The translations under genes were made by a program, and so were the position numbers. Below, piece after piece: positions 25,430 through 37,026 of a DNA stretch of 64,000 nucleotides. Where the stretch lies: the NCBI GenBank assembly GCA_950295325.1, contig OX485804.1:37698001-37762000 (forward strand), in the 5' to 3' direction. Source of the stretch: Polytrichum commune (taxonomy: Eukaryota > Streptophyta > Polytrichopsida > Polytrichales > Polytrichaceae). The first letter of the stretch is position 1; each line of letters starts with the position of its first letter. A model generated the notes under the pieces. The model did no database searches. It worked only from the letters and a program-made list of their open reading frames with translations, and was not told the origin of the DNA.

Positions 25430-26266
25430 GAGTGGACAAACCCATTTTGATAACCCCCAAATCTTAGGGCATGTTCACACATGGTCCCAAGTCCTAAGTC
25501 TTGAGTCACTTGAGGTCTATCCATGCAATCTCAGCCGTTGAGAGCATGGAAGTTGGGACTTACCAATTCGCATGGGGTCCCAAGTCCTTAGTCCCAACTA
25601 TGACATGGATGCCCCACATGGCAACATTTTTTGGAGGTGAGGCTTGGGACTTGTGTTGCGAGTTGGGTTGAGCCAACAACTTGATCAAACTCTCAACACA
25701 AGTCCCGCAAATATTTTGTTCATAAAATAATGAAGATTTGACTTTAATGATAACTAACCATACTTCTCGATTTCTTGAGGCTCAAAAGTTTGGACTTTGC
25801 CTCCATGTTCGGGCTTGCTAACATGATTGGGACCCCATGTGAACTGGCCCTTAATACATAGAGTCCCCTAAACTCGTGAACTTTCATACATGTAGCTGTC
25901 ATTTTCTAGCGTGACGGGAAAAATCATGAAGAATCACACATGTAGCCGTCACATTCGGTGTGACAAAAAATGTAAGTCTTAAGGGCACATACTCAGGTTC
26001 CTCGAAAAGGGCGCTAATGATAATCAAATTTTTGTTACTAGGTAACCAAAACCGATTGACCTACGCTGCGAACATGGGTTGGGAGAGAATCTTACCTTTT
26101 GAAAAATTACGATAATCTCAAAACTCGAAAACAAATCAAGATTTTTTTTCTTGGATTAAACGTTGTGATATCAATTTCAAGACTTGCGAAAAACCACCCC
26201 AATATCACACATGTACTACATGTACTTCATGTTATTGCTTGAGTTAACACAAATAGGTCCGTGTAC
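25430..26266. mobile_element. Second copy of the 450-bp MITE, split by a nested MITE
   Basis: The left end is GAGTGGACAAACCCATTTTG at 25430; the right end is a diverged complement ending GTGTACTC at 26266. TA lies on both sides. The internal sequence matches 4405-4854. The total is 837 bp; removing the 384-bp nested element plus one 3-bp duplication leaves 450 bp, the length of the other copy. Confidence 0.85.
25467..25850. mobile_element. Tourist-like MITE, 384 bp, nested, TTA duplication
   Basis: The termini are GGGCATGTTCACACATGGTC and its diverged complement, ending CCCATGTGAACTGGCCC. TTA flanks both sides (25464-25466 and 25851-25853). The related copy at 4405-4854 has the unoccupied site with a single TTA (ATCTTAAACACAAAGAG), which confirms the boundaries. 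No coding capacity. Confidence 0.9.
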
Positions 26267-26742
26267 TCTATAAACTATATGGCATGGGTCTCGATGACCA
26301 CCGCACTTGTGAGCGAAAGAAAGGAAAAAGAGCACGCGCACACAACTCGAAAGTGGAGCCTCCATTTGCATTTTGGTGGCTGCCACCTCATTCAAAGCCT
26401 TGTTTGTTTGTTTGTTTGTTTGTTTGTTTGTAATTCGGCGGCCGACTAATTTTCTACTTACCACCTCTTCTCACGATGCGGCGACTATGAGCCACCACCA
26501 AGGAAATATCTTTGGCCTTAGGAATTGGGAAGACGTCCGCCACTAAGCTCTTAAGCCTACTAGAGTTTGTTCGCACGATCATGTCACCAAGCCAACCCTA
26601 ATTTCTAAACAACAACTTATCTTAATTCCGGAGACGATTATCCTCAGCATTAATTTGCTGTGTTTCAATGTTATGTGGGACCAAGAATCCCCCGAGCATT
26701 ACGTCCCTTTTATTTTGGGTTTTCTCCACATTTGGGTTATAC
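26267..26742. other. No gene; (TTTG)n microsatellite
   Basis: A (TTTG)n tract runs from about 26400 to 26431. No coding signal is supported. Confidence 0.55.
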
Positions 26743-26745
26743 TCA

Positions 26746-27250
26746 GGGTCGCTTCACACTATGGTCAGAGGTCGAGAGGCCGTCGATTTCTATCGATCAG
26801 ATTGCAAGAAACCAAGAATTTTGGTCTCTCGACCCTTCACACTAGAGGCTAAAGTTCAAAAGCCGTCGCTCTTTAAAATGTCTACATGGCAATATTTTTT
26901 GATCAAGGAGACGGACTTTCAAAGGAAGTTTGGGTCGGACAGGAATGGAATCCCAAACTATGGTGGAAAGGCCGTTGGTTTTTTTTCATATTAAAATAAA
27001 GTAAAGTAAAAAACTAACAAGATCTTGGCCGTTAGATTGGAGGGGTTGTTTTGGGTAGGGAATGAAGTGGGATGCTCCTTCTTTCTTTGGACTTTGGGCT
27101 TGGCCTTTGGAGGCTTCACACTATGCCCGACTGAAGGCTCCAAATCCTATATTTATTGGCTATTTTAAGCCCATTTCTTTGGACTCAACAAAATTTGGCC
27201 ATTCAAATCCACGGCCTCTCGACTTGGACGGCCATAGTGTGAAACGAACC
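26746..27250. mobile_element. Tourist-like MITE, 505 bp, TCA duplication
   Basis: The left end is GGGTCGCTTCACACTATGG; the right end is CCATAGTGTGAAACGAACC. The inverted repeats extend about 45 bp inward (GTCGAGAGGCCGT on both arms). TCA flanks both sides (26743-26745 and 27251-27253), a variant of the usual TWA. Short open frames inside differ between strands and match no family. Confidence 0.8.
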
Positions 27251-27318
27251 TCAATCTGAGTTTTATTCATTGCAGATTGATAATCACTGACAACTGACCA
27301 TTAATATAAAACATTTTA

Positions 27319-27542
27319 CTACACCAAGTTATCCCAATTATTGCGTACTACTATTCAATGTTACGTAGTGTTATAACTGTTTAATGAGAATGTGATATTT
27401 TACTATGCAAAGTCATCTATGTTTTGTAATGTCTGAACAACCTATTGAACTTTTGTTAGTAAAAATAAAACTCATGAGTGAGATGTTACTGCATTGCGTA
27501 ACCCCGAATAGTAACACACACTAATTGAGATAATCAATGTAG
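27319..27542. mobile_element. CTACA-ended MITE, 224 bp
   Basis: The arms are about 60-bp imperfect inverted repeats (CTACACCAAGTTATCCCAAT; the right arm ends with ATTGAGATAATCAATGTAG). The spacer contains GTAATGTCTGAAC and TTGAACTTTTGTTAGTAAAAA. The copy at 59923-60145 has almost the same length (223 bp). I could not fix a target duplication. Confidence 0.75.
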
Positions 27543-30500
27543 TGAAGTTATGTGTTAGAACTGTAGTCGCAGCTAGAATATTATGTGCTATTTTAAAGCG
27601 GATTTACCTATTGTTGCTCAATTGGTTTGCTATCCAGTTGTGATTCACCACCACATCATTGAAATTCTACATGTTTGGATTATGGGGCCAACTCAATATG
27701 GAAACTAACCAAGTTCCGAGACTTGTTTTAGGAACAATGGTTAAATTATAACCATGGTATACAAACTTGTTTTAGGCCATTCCATACATTATGGGATGAA
27801 GGGTCTATGGCCTTCTAGTCCACGACTTTAGTGTTTGCCATACTTCACAACCCTCCCATTGAAGCACTTTAAGTATCCCTATTTACAAATCACATAAAAT
27901 ATCTCAAGGTCATACATTATTTCACTAACATATTCTCTACACATAGTCATCAAACATTTCACTTAACATATTCTCCAAGAAGATAATGTCCGGTATGTTT
28001 GCAAACACTAGGAAGAATTTTATGGAGTTTATTTGCGAACATATTATTGTGTCGATTGAGAGGTGAGCCCTTTTCAACAATTGCAATTGGGTCACTTGAT
28101 TGCTTGTTGTTTGCCTCTTTTTACAAGTTGCCGTGCATATTGTTACTTGCAAATTTTAAGGTGACTGGTTGATCCGGTGGGGACCCACACCACTTGCAAG
28201 GTGGAGATGAGTCACAACCACTCAAGCTATGAGCTTGATATTTGGCAAATGCAAACTAGGTTTAATCCTAGCCCATGTTGACTTTCTATCACTTAATATG
28301 AACAATTTCAAATTTGATATTGAAGATCAAGAAAACTATAATATTAAACATTAAACATTAAAAAATAAATGACATTGAATGATACATAGGGTTTTGGGAT
28401 GCTAAGTGGGAGTGTGATTTGACTTCCGTTGCTCTAATGTGGATAGATTGTAGTGCTATGTTTTATACCAATCGAGCTAGGGAAAACACAAATGACACTT
28501 ATGTCGTACAAATAGGAAATAATGAAAATAACTATCCTTAACAAAACTTAGAATTGGCAAATGCTTCCAACTAATCAATGTAGGGAAATAATTAAGAGTG
28601 TTTAATATGGATTTCTCCTTTATACTTCTCCATTGCTCTTACTGTAGTAGTCAATTTGAACTACATCTTCATGTAACTTGGAGAACTTTGGTCATTGTTA
28701 CCAATGAAAAGCAATCAATTTTCTATTCTAAGTCTTATGTTTCTAAATATCAATATCGGTGCTCATGTCAGGGTTCGGGAGATTTTTGAGCTCAACTAGC
28801 TAAAATTTGTCCCTTTAGAACTTCTACCGGTTTTCCCAGGAGTTAACTGGTTGCAAACTTGTTGTCATTAATTTGGACCGGCCAATATCCTATATTTTCT
28901 TTCAAGTGCTGGCTAATTTCCTCTTCATTATAATGACAACCGGCCAAAAACTCGGGCATTGATAAATAAGCCGGTTTTCCAATGTAGCAAAATCATATCT
29001 ACAAATAACATACACCATTCAACAACAAGGTCCAAAGAACATATCAACATACAACAATAATATGTAATGATATGAACATCCAACAACAATGATCAACAAT
29101 TTATCCATAGCAGGAATTGAACCTAAAATAACCCATCAATTGGTTGATGGCCGTGGATTTACTCTTCTATCATACCTAGGTCTTAAAACCTCATACTAGA
29201 TTTGAGGCCACAACATGATAAAAGAGTAACCTAACATACCATACTATATCATAAATGAAATTCATAACTGTTGGAGTCAAAATCAATAGTATCATCTTCA
29301 CCTTCAAGAGGAAAACACCCTGAAAGGTATCTCTGTGGATGTGAAAACAACCATCTAAACTTTGTAGAGTTCCTCCATAAAGCTATGGCTTCCTTTAGTA
29401 CGTTATCAAGATCACCACGAAGATCTTCCATAGACACACTCATAATACATTTTAATCACTAGCCGTCAACAATGAAATGCAATAATGAAGTAAAAGCTTT
29501 GCATGTCCGCCATTCACCAAATCGCTACAACCTTGCAACGAACACATAGCCTAAACCCTAGAACCATATGATATCCAACCCTAGATGAATCAAAGCGGAT
29601 GAAATCCGCCTATTTTACAATTCATCCAGGTAAAAATCCTCCTCCTCAAAATGGTTGCTGGTTGAAATCTGTTTTTTTAATAAATTTTTAATAAATTTTA
29701 AGAGCACCGGTTTCACATCCTTCACTTTCCCAATTCAACCGGACTTTTCACAAAACCAACCGGCCGCCATCACACTGAATACCAGTTCTCCCCGGACATT
29801 GCAACAAACATGTCCTTGTTGAAAATTGCATATGCAAGATGTCTCTATTTATTTTCTTTCTTAGTACAAACATCAGTTGTCAACCTATATCACCAATAAA
29901 TGACTTCCAACTTGTAATCCCTATCATGATTTTGACTACTATAAGACTACTATAAGTATTTTTGGATGAAATATATAGGGTTTCCACGTACAACCTCTTG
30001 GCGATTGCAAATGATTCATGCACATTTGAATGTAAATTGCTCTATTTGTATTGGGAGGTGGAGGGCCTTGCAAATTTGGGCAATTACATGTTGGAGTGTA
30101 TATAATTATGACATTTTATTTGTTACAATTATTAAAAGTCCAACCAAGAATCCCGGCCTCTTACAATATAAGAGATATTTCTTATACATAAATCTACACC
30201 AAGTACATAGCTCTACCTTTTTTCTTCTTCTTGGAAATAAGAGTGATTGACAATTGACACATTGTCTTGATATTTTGCATCACTTGTGCTTTCCAACAAC
30301 AAAGAGTAACCTCATTTGGACTTGTAAAAAGATTGCAATATAATGAATAAAGATGTAGAATTCCAATTGAAATTCTTTCACCTCTTGTGTTCATTTCAAA
30401 TGTTCACAAATATTGGTGACTTCCTAAATTTTTGTGAGCTAATTTACTTATTGAACGTTCTCATATAATTATTTTCTAACCCCATCTTTCTTAAGATCTC

Positions 30501-33182
30501 AAGAATGGAATGCAACAAAGCAATGTAACTTAGCAACATCTATGTCATAATATAAAACTAAATGGCCCCTCACAAGCCTTGGAGTGTACACGGTCTTATA
30601 TATAATGCGATGTAAAAAATTTAAGACAATCTTTTGTTAATTATCTAAAGTCTCTATAGTGTTTGTCTATATAACAAGCATTTATCTAAATGAAAACAAT
30701 CAAAGGACTTAATTAAAAATATAATAATATAATTAGGATAATGTTAATTCACTTGGGAAATAATTTAATAAAAATCCTAAACATTTTAGTGAACAAGAAT
30801 GGGACTAGGTGGGGGGGGGGAGGACTCGTGATGCCAAAATTAGTCATGGTTTGAATTTTGAAAAGCATGTATTTTTTTTTAAATGAGTAGTAATAGAGTA
30901 TCATATTAAATTGACGCTAACAGGTTTTTTTTCCCAAAAACATCGGGAGATCTCCCCATCCATATATGTTGAAATAAACTACACTCATAAAAAAAAAATG
31001 AAGCGCATGTGGAGATTAGGAATGAGGTTAATGGAATACCACATTATTCTTAAAATCTCAAACACAAGTGTAGTAACACCTTAAGAGCACAAGAAGAACA
31101 TGCACGGAATCAAGGAGCAAAGCACAATCATGATCGAAGAAAGGCAAAGAGAGGAAGCTCACCATGGCCATTGAAGAGCAGAGCATGCATGAACAAGGGT
31201 AGGAGACAATAAAAGCCTTAGAGATCGAAGAGGGGGGATGATTTAAAGGTGAACCCACGACCCCACCAAGACCCTGCCCAAGACTCCCTCCTCAAGAGCC
31301 TGGAAAAGACCTTGGTGAAGACCCTTGCTCTAAACCCCCAATGAACACCCCAACTCAAGACCCAACCCAAGACCACCACTTAAGACCCCATCCCAAGACC
31401 ACCACTTTAATTTCCCAATCCAAGACCTTCAGTGAAGACCCCAATCTTGGGAAATGACAAAGACCTTGTATTAAGACTTAGGACTTAGGAAGTGTTAGAC
31501 TTAGGAAGTAGTTGAGAACAATTAAATTAACCATCATATGTTCGTGGAAAATAGATATCAGAATGCGGTTAGAGCTACATCTTTAAAATGTAGATTTATT
31601 GCTACTAAATATAGGCTACAAAGACATCACACTATTATATTTAGTATGTATGAGAACATGACTATAATTAGGTTATTTATATATTTTACATACTATAAAA
31701 AGGGAAACTAAAGGACAATCTTACACTTCATTCGACCCCGAACAATTTACATGAAGTGTCACCAAGGTCTCAATATAAGTGGGAAACCACTTGGGACTTG
31801 GGAATTAGGATTGGATATCTAGCATGACACTTGGAACTCGCCACACGGATACTCAAGATTTTACTTTGAAATAAGAAAGATTCAATTCAAGTCTTTCTAT
31901 TAGAAATTACTTAGAACTTGAACACTCGAGGGTTGAGCCTTCTCATGGATATTCAAGATTTGACCGAGGAAATAAAGAGATTTGTTGATTTCTTCAAGAA
32001 GAATGAGAAGAGAAATTCCTTTGGACACATGAGATTGATACTTAGAAAATTTGTAGAGCTTGGAACACTTGAATAAGAAGATATTCATTGAAGGCCTATT
32101 AGCTTATTGGAACTTGAATAATTAAGTTACGAACGAAAGAACAATCAAGCTTGGAAGTTAAAAATAATTAAAAGCAGGATTTGGAATGGATACTAAAGTA
32201 TGAGAATAACTCGAAGTTCCAAATTAAAGGTCAAAAGATTTGCGAACTTGGGTATTTGGGAATTTTACTTGGAGTTTAAGAGCTCGAGCACTTAAGCAAA
32301 AGTGAAATTTGGACACTTAATGATTACTTGGAAAATTGTTTTACTCCGATACTTGAGACTCCGAGAATGACATAGGAAATCTAATCGGGGCAAAGTGGAA
32401 ACCATCATTGAAAAGGAGATTCAAGAGTGGAAGTTGATTTTTACAAGGTTGCCAAGTAGGCCAAATCAATCACTATCTCATAATCAAGTTTTAACTAAGA
32501 TTTCACATCTTAAGGGTTCTTGATGAAATGGGGTAGTGTTAAGCACTAATAAATAAAAGATTAAACTCACCAATTATATGTGATAACTTATGAAAAACTT
32601 TAAAAGGAGATCTTTAACCAACAAACTTGAAATCAAGATTGGAGGATTTTCCACTTAGTCCATGCAAGTTGTAGAGGGGGTGAGGAGTCACTTAGCCTTA
32701 TATTACATTTGATAATAATATTGGAAGTCATAATCCTAGTTCTATCCTAAAGGCACCTAATCATGACACCAAGGTTTTAGGGGATCACATGCTTATAAAA
32801 ATACTTGAGCACCCAATACTTAGGAGTATTCATAAAGACTCGATAACCCATTCAACTAAGAGGAAATCTAACCCCTTGTAATTAATCGTGCATATTTCTA
32901 CCTTCAAGGATTTTGAAATTATGTGAAGTCTAATTCCGATAGGGGTGATGTTCATGTAACCGATCAGTAATGGGTTACATTGTCTAAGGCTGAGGGTTGA
33001 AGGTAACCTCGACAACAAGTTGTGGATTGCATCAAAACAATGTACAATAAATCATAAAATAAACTTAAGTCTATATAGCAATGAAAGTCCTACACTATAT
33101 AATGATGCTATATTAAAGATGATCGGAGAGCTCCCGGTGGCCATGTACGTAGTTGACCTCATTTCAAGAGTTGGTTGTCTTC
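27543..33182. other. No supported gene in 5.6 kb; low-complexity blocks
   Basis: Contents are CCGGTT-rich repeat-like blocks at about 28785-29000 and 29650-29800; a 64-codon minus-strand frame at 29249-29443 that I cannot place in a family; a CCCAAGACC-type imperfect tandem block at about 31255-31450; and about 1.1 kb (31480-32600) of degenerate ACTTGGAA/ACTTAGGA-like short repeats. No intact coding region is supported. Confidence 0.5.
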
Positions 33183-33190
33183 TATCAGAC

Positions 33191-34490
33191 CTCGGGGGGG
33201 GCACTCCCTTGTATATTTTGCATACACCTGCGATAATGACCTATTAAAATGGGGGCTATTTACCTATGAGAAAGGATTATAAGGGATGCTAATTTTTGAA
33301 ATAATGGTAAATTGTTGTGATTATTTGCACCCTATTGGTAATTATAAATTCTTGGATGGTTGATTTTATGGTACCCTATATTACTTATATGTAATTTTTT
33401 CCCCTGATTGCCCCCATTCCTTAAAGTGTATGATACAATAGAATTCTCGTTAGAAGCACGTGTACAAAGTAAGAGAAACAAACATTTACTAGGGTTCAGG
33501 GTCACATTAAAGTCCGGGCAAAACAAAACACTAAACAATAACAACAAAAGATTGCAATTACATGTCATTAAGCAACACGAGCCAACGAATAAAAGTTGTG
33601 TTGGATAACACAGTTAGAAACCTTGAGGTCTTAGGAACAGGCCAGCCACATGTGTCTCAAAGTCACATTTACAAGGTTTGCAGAAGCCCTACAATTGATG
33701 CCTTGATCTTCCAATCCTACACATTGGAGGAAAATCCCACGCCATGCAAGCAAAATCCACCTAAACTAGCTAGGCTACCATTTGCACACGTGGGAGATAT
33801 GAGGGTACTCGAACTGAAATGACTACTACAGATTTCAAGGTATACTAATGATCATTCAACCCTTTTTCCAAATTATATCTCCACATGTGTGAGATAGTAC
33901 AAATTTAGCAGGTTTTATTTTTTATTTGAAATGAACTCACTCAATGAGTTTGCATCTACCTCATCTAAGGTGTAGATTTTGCTAGTTGATTCATACACTA
34001 GAGACACAGTTGAGATAATAGCATCCACATCAACCCACACATAGTCACTCTCAACATACTTATATTTGTTGAGACCCGGTTGTTTTTTGAACCAATGGAG
34101 GTAAGCCATAGTAGTTGGGAAGAGCGTTTCTCTATTTCCGTTCTGGACTGCACGTTTCATCAAGTCAATGGGTTGCCAACAATTGCCCCACTTAGTACCA
34201 ACCTTCACCCTTATCTTTTGAACCCTTCCTATATAGAACATGCCATATTTTGGTGGCAAAGTATTTAATTTTTGAAACTATCACTTTTTCTCCATGCTAT
34301 TTTATATGTACCACTTAGGTAATTTAATCACGTTTTGTCAAATGCTATATTACATATAATCATGTTTCACAATCCTAGAGCACCCTATACTACATCTAAT
34401 AATTTTACAAATTTTACGCCAAATTTTTATACAAGACCCTATATTTTATCGCACGTAGTTCCTACGTTTTTCGCCAGTGCCCCCCCCGAG
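33191..34490. mobile_element. 1.3-kb DNA transposon with 15-bp TIRs and perfect 8-bp duplication
   Basis: The left end is CTCGGGGGGGGCACT (33191-33205); the right end is its exact complement (34476-34490). The 8-bp direct repeat TATCAGAC lies immediately outside both ends (33183-33190 and 34491-34498). An 8-bp duplication is typical of hAT, P and KDZ (Kyakuja/Dileera/Zisupton) elements, but the G-rich terminus fits none that I know. One minus-strand ORF lies in the right half. No transposase is visible, so it is presumably non-autonomous. Confidence 0.85.
33915..34241 (-). CDS. Small ORF inside the 1.3-kb transposon, possibly BAH-like
   Basis: The first ATG of the frame is at 34241 and the stop is at 33915-33917, giving 108 residues; the frame is open a little further upstream, so a spliced 5' exon is possible. 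It begins MFYIGRVQKIRVKVGTKWG and contains KYKYVESDYVWVDVDAIIST and YTLDEVDANSLSEF. Composition and secondary-structure pattern look like a real protein. The YIGRVQKI start recalls the first strand of BAH domains, but this is a weak, motif-level resemblance. No stop or shift is visible. It may be the only retained exon of a larger transposon protein. Confidence 0.45.
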   Translation of the reverse strand: MFYIGRVQKIRVKVGTKWGNCWQPIDLMKRAVQNGNRETLFPTTMAYLHWFKKQPGLNKYKYVESDYVWVDVDAIISTVSLVYESTSKIYTLDEVDANSLSEFISNKK

Positions 34491-34498
34491 TATCAGAC

Positions 34499-36506
34499 AT
34501 AAGTTGAGGGTCGTGAGGGCTCCCAATGGTTGTGTAGTCCTTCGTACCTCCTTTGTAGAGTTTCTTGCCTTTTATCTAGAATGAGCAAAGAATTGAAAGA
34601 GCTCCTGGTGTCTAAGTAGGTCTTAGTGATTCTCCTTTAGAGTTGGTTGTCTTATGTCTACACACAACCTAGAAATGTGGGAAGCATATGAGAACATGGA
34701 AGGAGATGAGTATGTTGAACCTACAAATGAAAGAAATCAAGAAATGTGAGCTTGTATCAATATAAATATATTGATGTAGCAGAAAAAATGCTTGAAATGA
34801 GATCTACAAAATAAAAGGTCATACTACCTCCCAAAAGTTGTAGACATTGTCTAACATGCAACCTCTTGCATTGGTGTGCAATAATTTGCCTTAGGCAGTG
34901 AGCAACATAGGAGTTTCACTTCAATAGCTTTGTGGGTTGCAAGTTCATGCACTTTGGAGATTTTTTGGGTTTCAAAAATATGGTACCTAAAAGTGCAACA
35001 ATTGTAGGTACTTGATACAAACAAAATACAAAGTTTAGAAAGCGCCAATCCCATTAGATATTAATAGAAGGCATTGTGGAAATGATGCATCAAGAGGTCT
35101 TTTGGTCCATGGTAGGAACTTAAATAAATATTCAAACATGAAAAGAGATTGAGAGTTTCTCAATATAAATATGACAAGTGGTGGTAATATTATCTACTAC
35201 TCTAGGACTGGGCCAAGTGTGAGGGAAGCCATACTTAGCTGAAAAATAAATGTCAACCCAAGCCCATCTTCATGATATAGTTAAGGAAACCAAATGAGAT
35301 GGATGTGCCAAACATGTCGTATGTGAAGATGTATTGAACCGCATTCTGAAAGCAAGTGGTCCAAGTGGATACTCCTAGAGTACAATAGTATCGAAGAACA
35401 TGTGGAGTTGATTTCACAACGTCTTTCGAAGCATGAGCAAGAATCTGTTAAATTCCCACAATGTTGTTTAGAGAGAAGCATAATCACTTATCTCCTTTCT
35501 TTTGAGTGAACTTCCTCCATTGAAACATGGTATAACATTATGAGAACCTAGACAAAGCATAAGGAAATATTGAAATGTTTGTACTTTGGCATGAACTCCT
35601 TTGGTCTATCAACATTTGGACGGTAGAACATCCTACAATAGCCGTTCATAATTTTCATGTAGCGAGCGTCCAACTTATGAAGTTGGGATTTCCCATGTGG
35701 AAGGGGGTTCGTTTCAACAAAATTACGAAACTCTTTGTTTCACAAAAGAAGCTTTTGCAACCATTCATGCAATGTTTGAAAGATGTAATTATCATCAAAA
35801 TTCACCTCAAGTCTAAAAATGGTTGGATGGATTGCATGACTCCAATGATTACAACAATTTTGATCTAAGGAATCATCTATAAACAAAACATCATATACCA
35901 TGGCATTGTTTAGTCTTTAAAACACTTTAAATTACAGATCTTTCTTTAGAATTGGTTGGTTTGGTTTATCCCGGTGCTTGGAAACAATGCAGTGATTCTA
36001 ATAAAAGAATCCAAATTCTTCATCAAACTTGAAATAATTGCATTCTTGCATTAAGGCATCAATCTTCTGTGTGGCTATTGGCTTCCGAGTAATAGTCCAA
36101 AACAAAATATTGACCTTCTTGTAGCACCAATCTAGAAGCTTAGGACTTACAAGCACCTCGTTGCAATATACATTGTCCTTTTTATACTAGCTCATTTTGA
36201 GCACAAAACATGTTCAAATCAAATACTAGGAAACATCTTGCCAACAACACACTAATGGATTGGAGACAAGTTGCTTGAATTTGCAAAACAATATAACAAA
36301 ATTTTCAGAGAATGGATGTATAAACCTCCCCCACATCAACTACCATGAGAAGAACCAAGCATCGGGAGACCTCTAGTCTTCAAACATAACAATCCAACAT
36401 AATAATCTATTTGAAAATAAATATGAAACACACCTCTAGAAGACATTTGCATGGCTGGAGTATCTTGTAAAATTGATGCTTCTATAGCAAAATACTCAAC
36501 AATCTT
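34499..36506. other. No gene; short degenerate repeats next to the 1.3-kb element
   Basis: At 33127-33182, 34529-34590 and 34597-34665 there are three diverged copies of a unit of about 65 bp (GAGGGCTCC... TTGGTTGTCTT). They flank the element, so the insertion split a pre-existing repeat array. The remainder has no supported coding sequence. Confidence 0.5.
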
Positions 36507-36631
36507 TTATTTCTTCTCCTTCATGTTGCCATGGGTTGACCTTGTGTTGGAAGCCTCTGAAATAGAGTTAAGCCCACCAACGAGACCTTCAACTTTTGGG
36601 GTGCATGTCAAAGGGGGGGGGGGGGTAAAAT
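36507..36631 (-). pseudogene. 3' half of an exon split by the MULE insertion
   Basis: On the minus strand, reading leftwards from the target duplication, the frame runs through a run of 13 C (proline codons), then TCTPKVEGLVGGLNSISEA, to TAA at 36507-36509. It is in the same frame as the minus-strand exon ending at 45267-45276 on the other side of the transposon, provided one copy of the 10-bp duplication is counted. Function unknown. Confidence 0.4.
36622..36631. repeat. Left target-site duplication GGGGTAAAAT of the MULE
   Basis: Identical to 45267-45276. The left copy sits at the end of a 13-G run. The length of 10 falls in the 8-11 bp range of Mutator-like elements. Confidence 0.85.
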
Positions 36632-36686
36632 GAGCGACACTATTTTGCGAGCAGTGAGCAGTAAGCGGTGAGCGGTGAGCGATAAG
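36632..36686 (+). repeat. Left terminal inverted repeat of the MULE
   Basis: GAGCGACACTATTTTGCGAG, then tandem GTGAGCA/GTGAGCG units and GAGCGATAAG. The hexamer/heptamer units inside the TIR may be repeated transposase-binding sites. Confidence 0.9.
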
Positions 36687-37026
36687 TTTTTCTTTTTTTA
36701 GTTAAAATAATAGTTTAATGTGCAGGGTATATTAAAAAAATCATTGTTTTGCAAATATATTTCCAATTATAATAAATTTTGGGACCTATGCCCGTGGAAA
36801 ATTCCTCCACAGTGATCGTTGTAAAGTTGTTTTTGGGATGTTTTTAGGGTTTAGGGAGTCGAAATCAATATTGACAAACATTGTGGAGTATTTCTATGCA
36901 GCAAAATTAAATTACATTGGCATCTTTTGAGATCCGTGAGATTGAAGATGAATTCAAGAAAAGTGGAGATATCAGACACCTAAGGTTTCTAGACTATCAG
37001 AAAGAAAATTAAATGAAGCTTCGAGG

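Noticed and set aside
29249-29443. 64-codon minus-strand ORF as a gene
   Set aside because: Composition is plausible (RWLFSHPQRYLSGCFPLEGE) and AGGGTTT-like motifs lie upstream, but no family, splice support or conserved motif is visible; mentioned only in the region entry.
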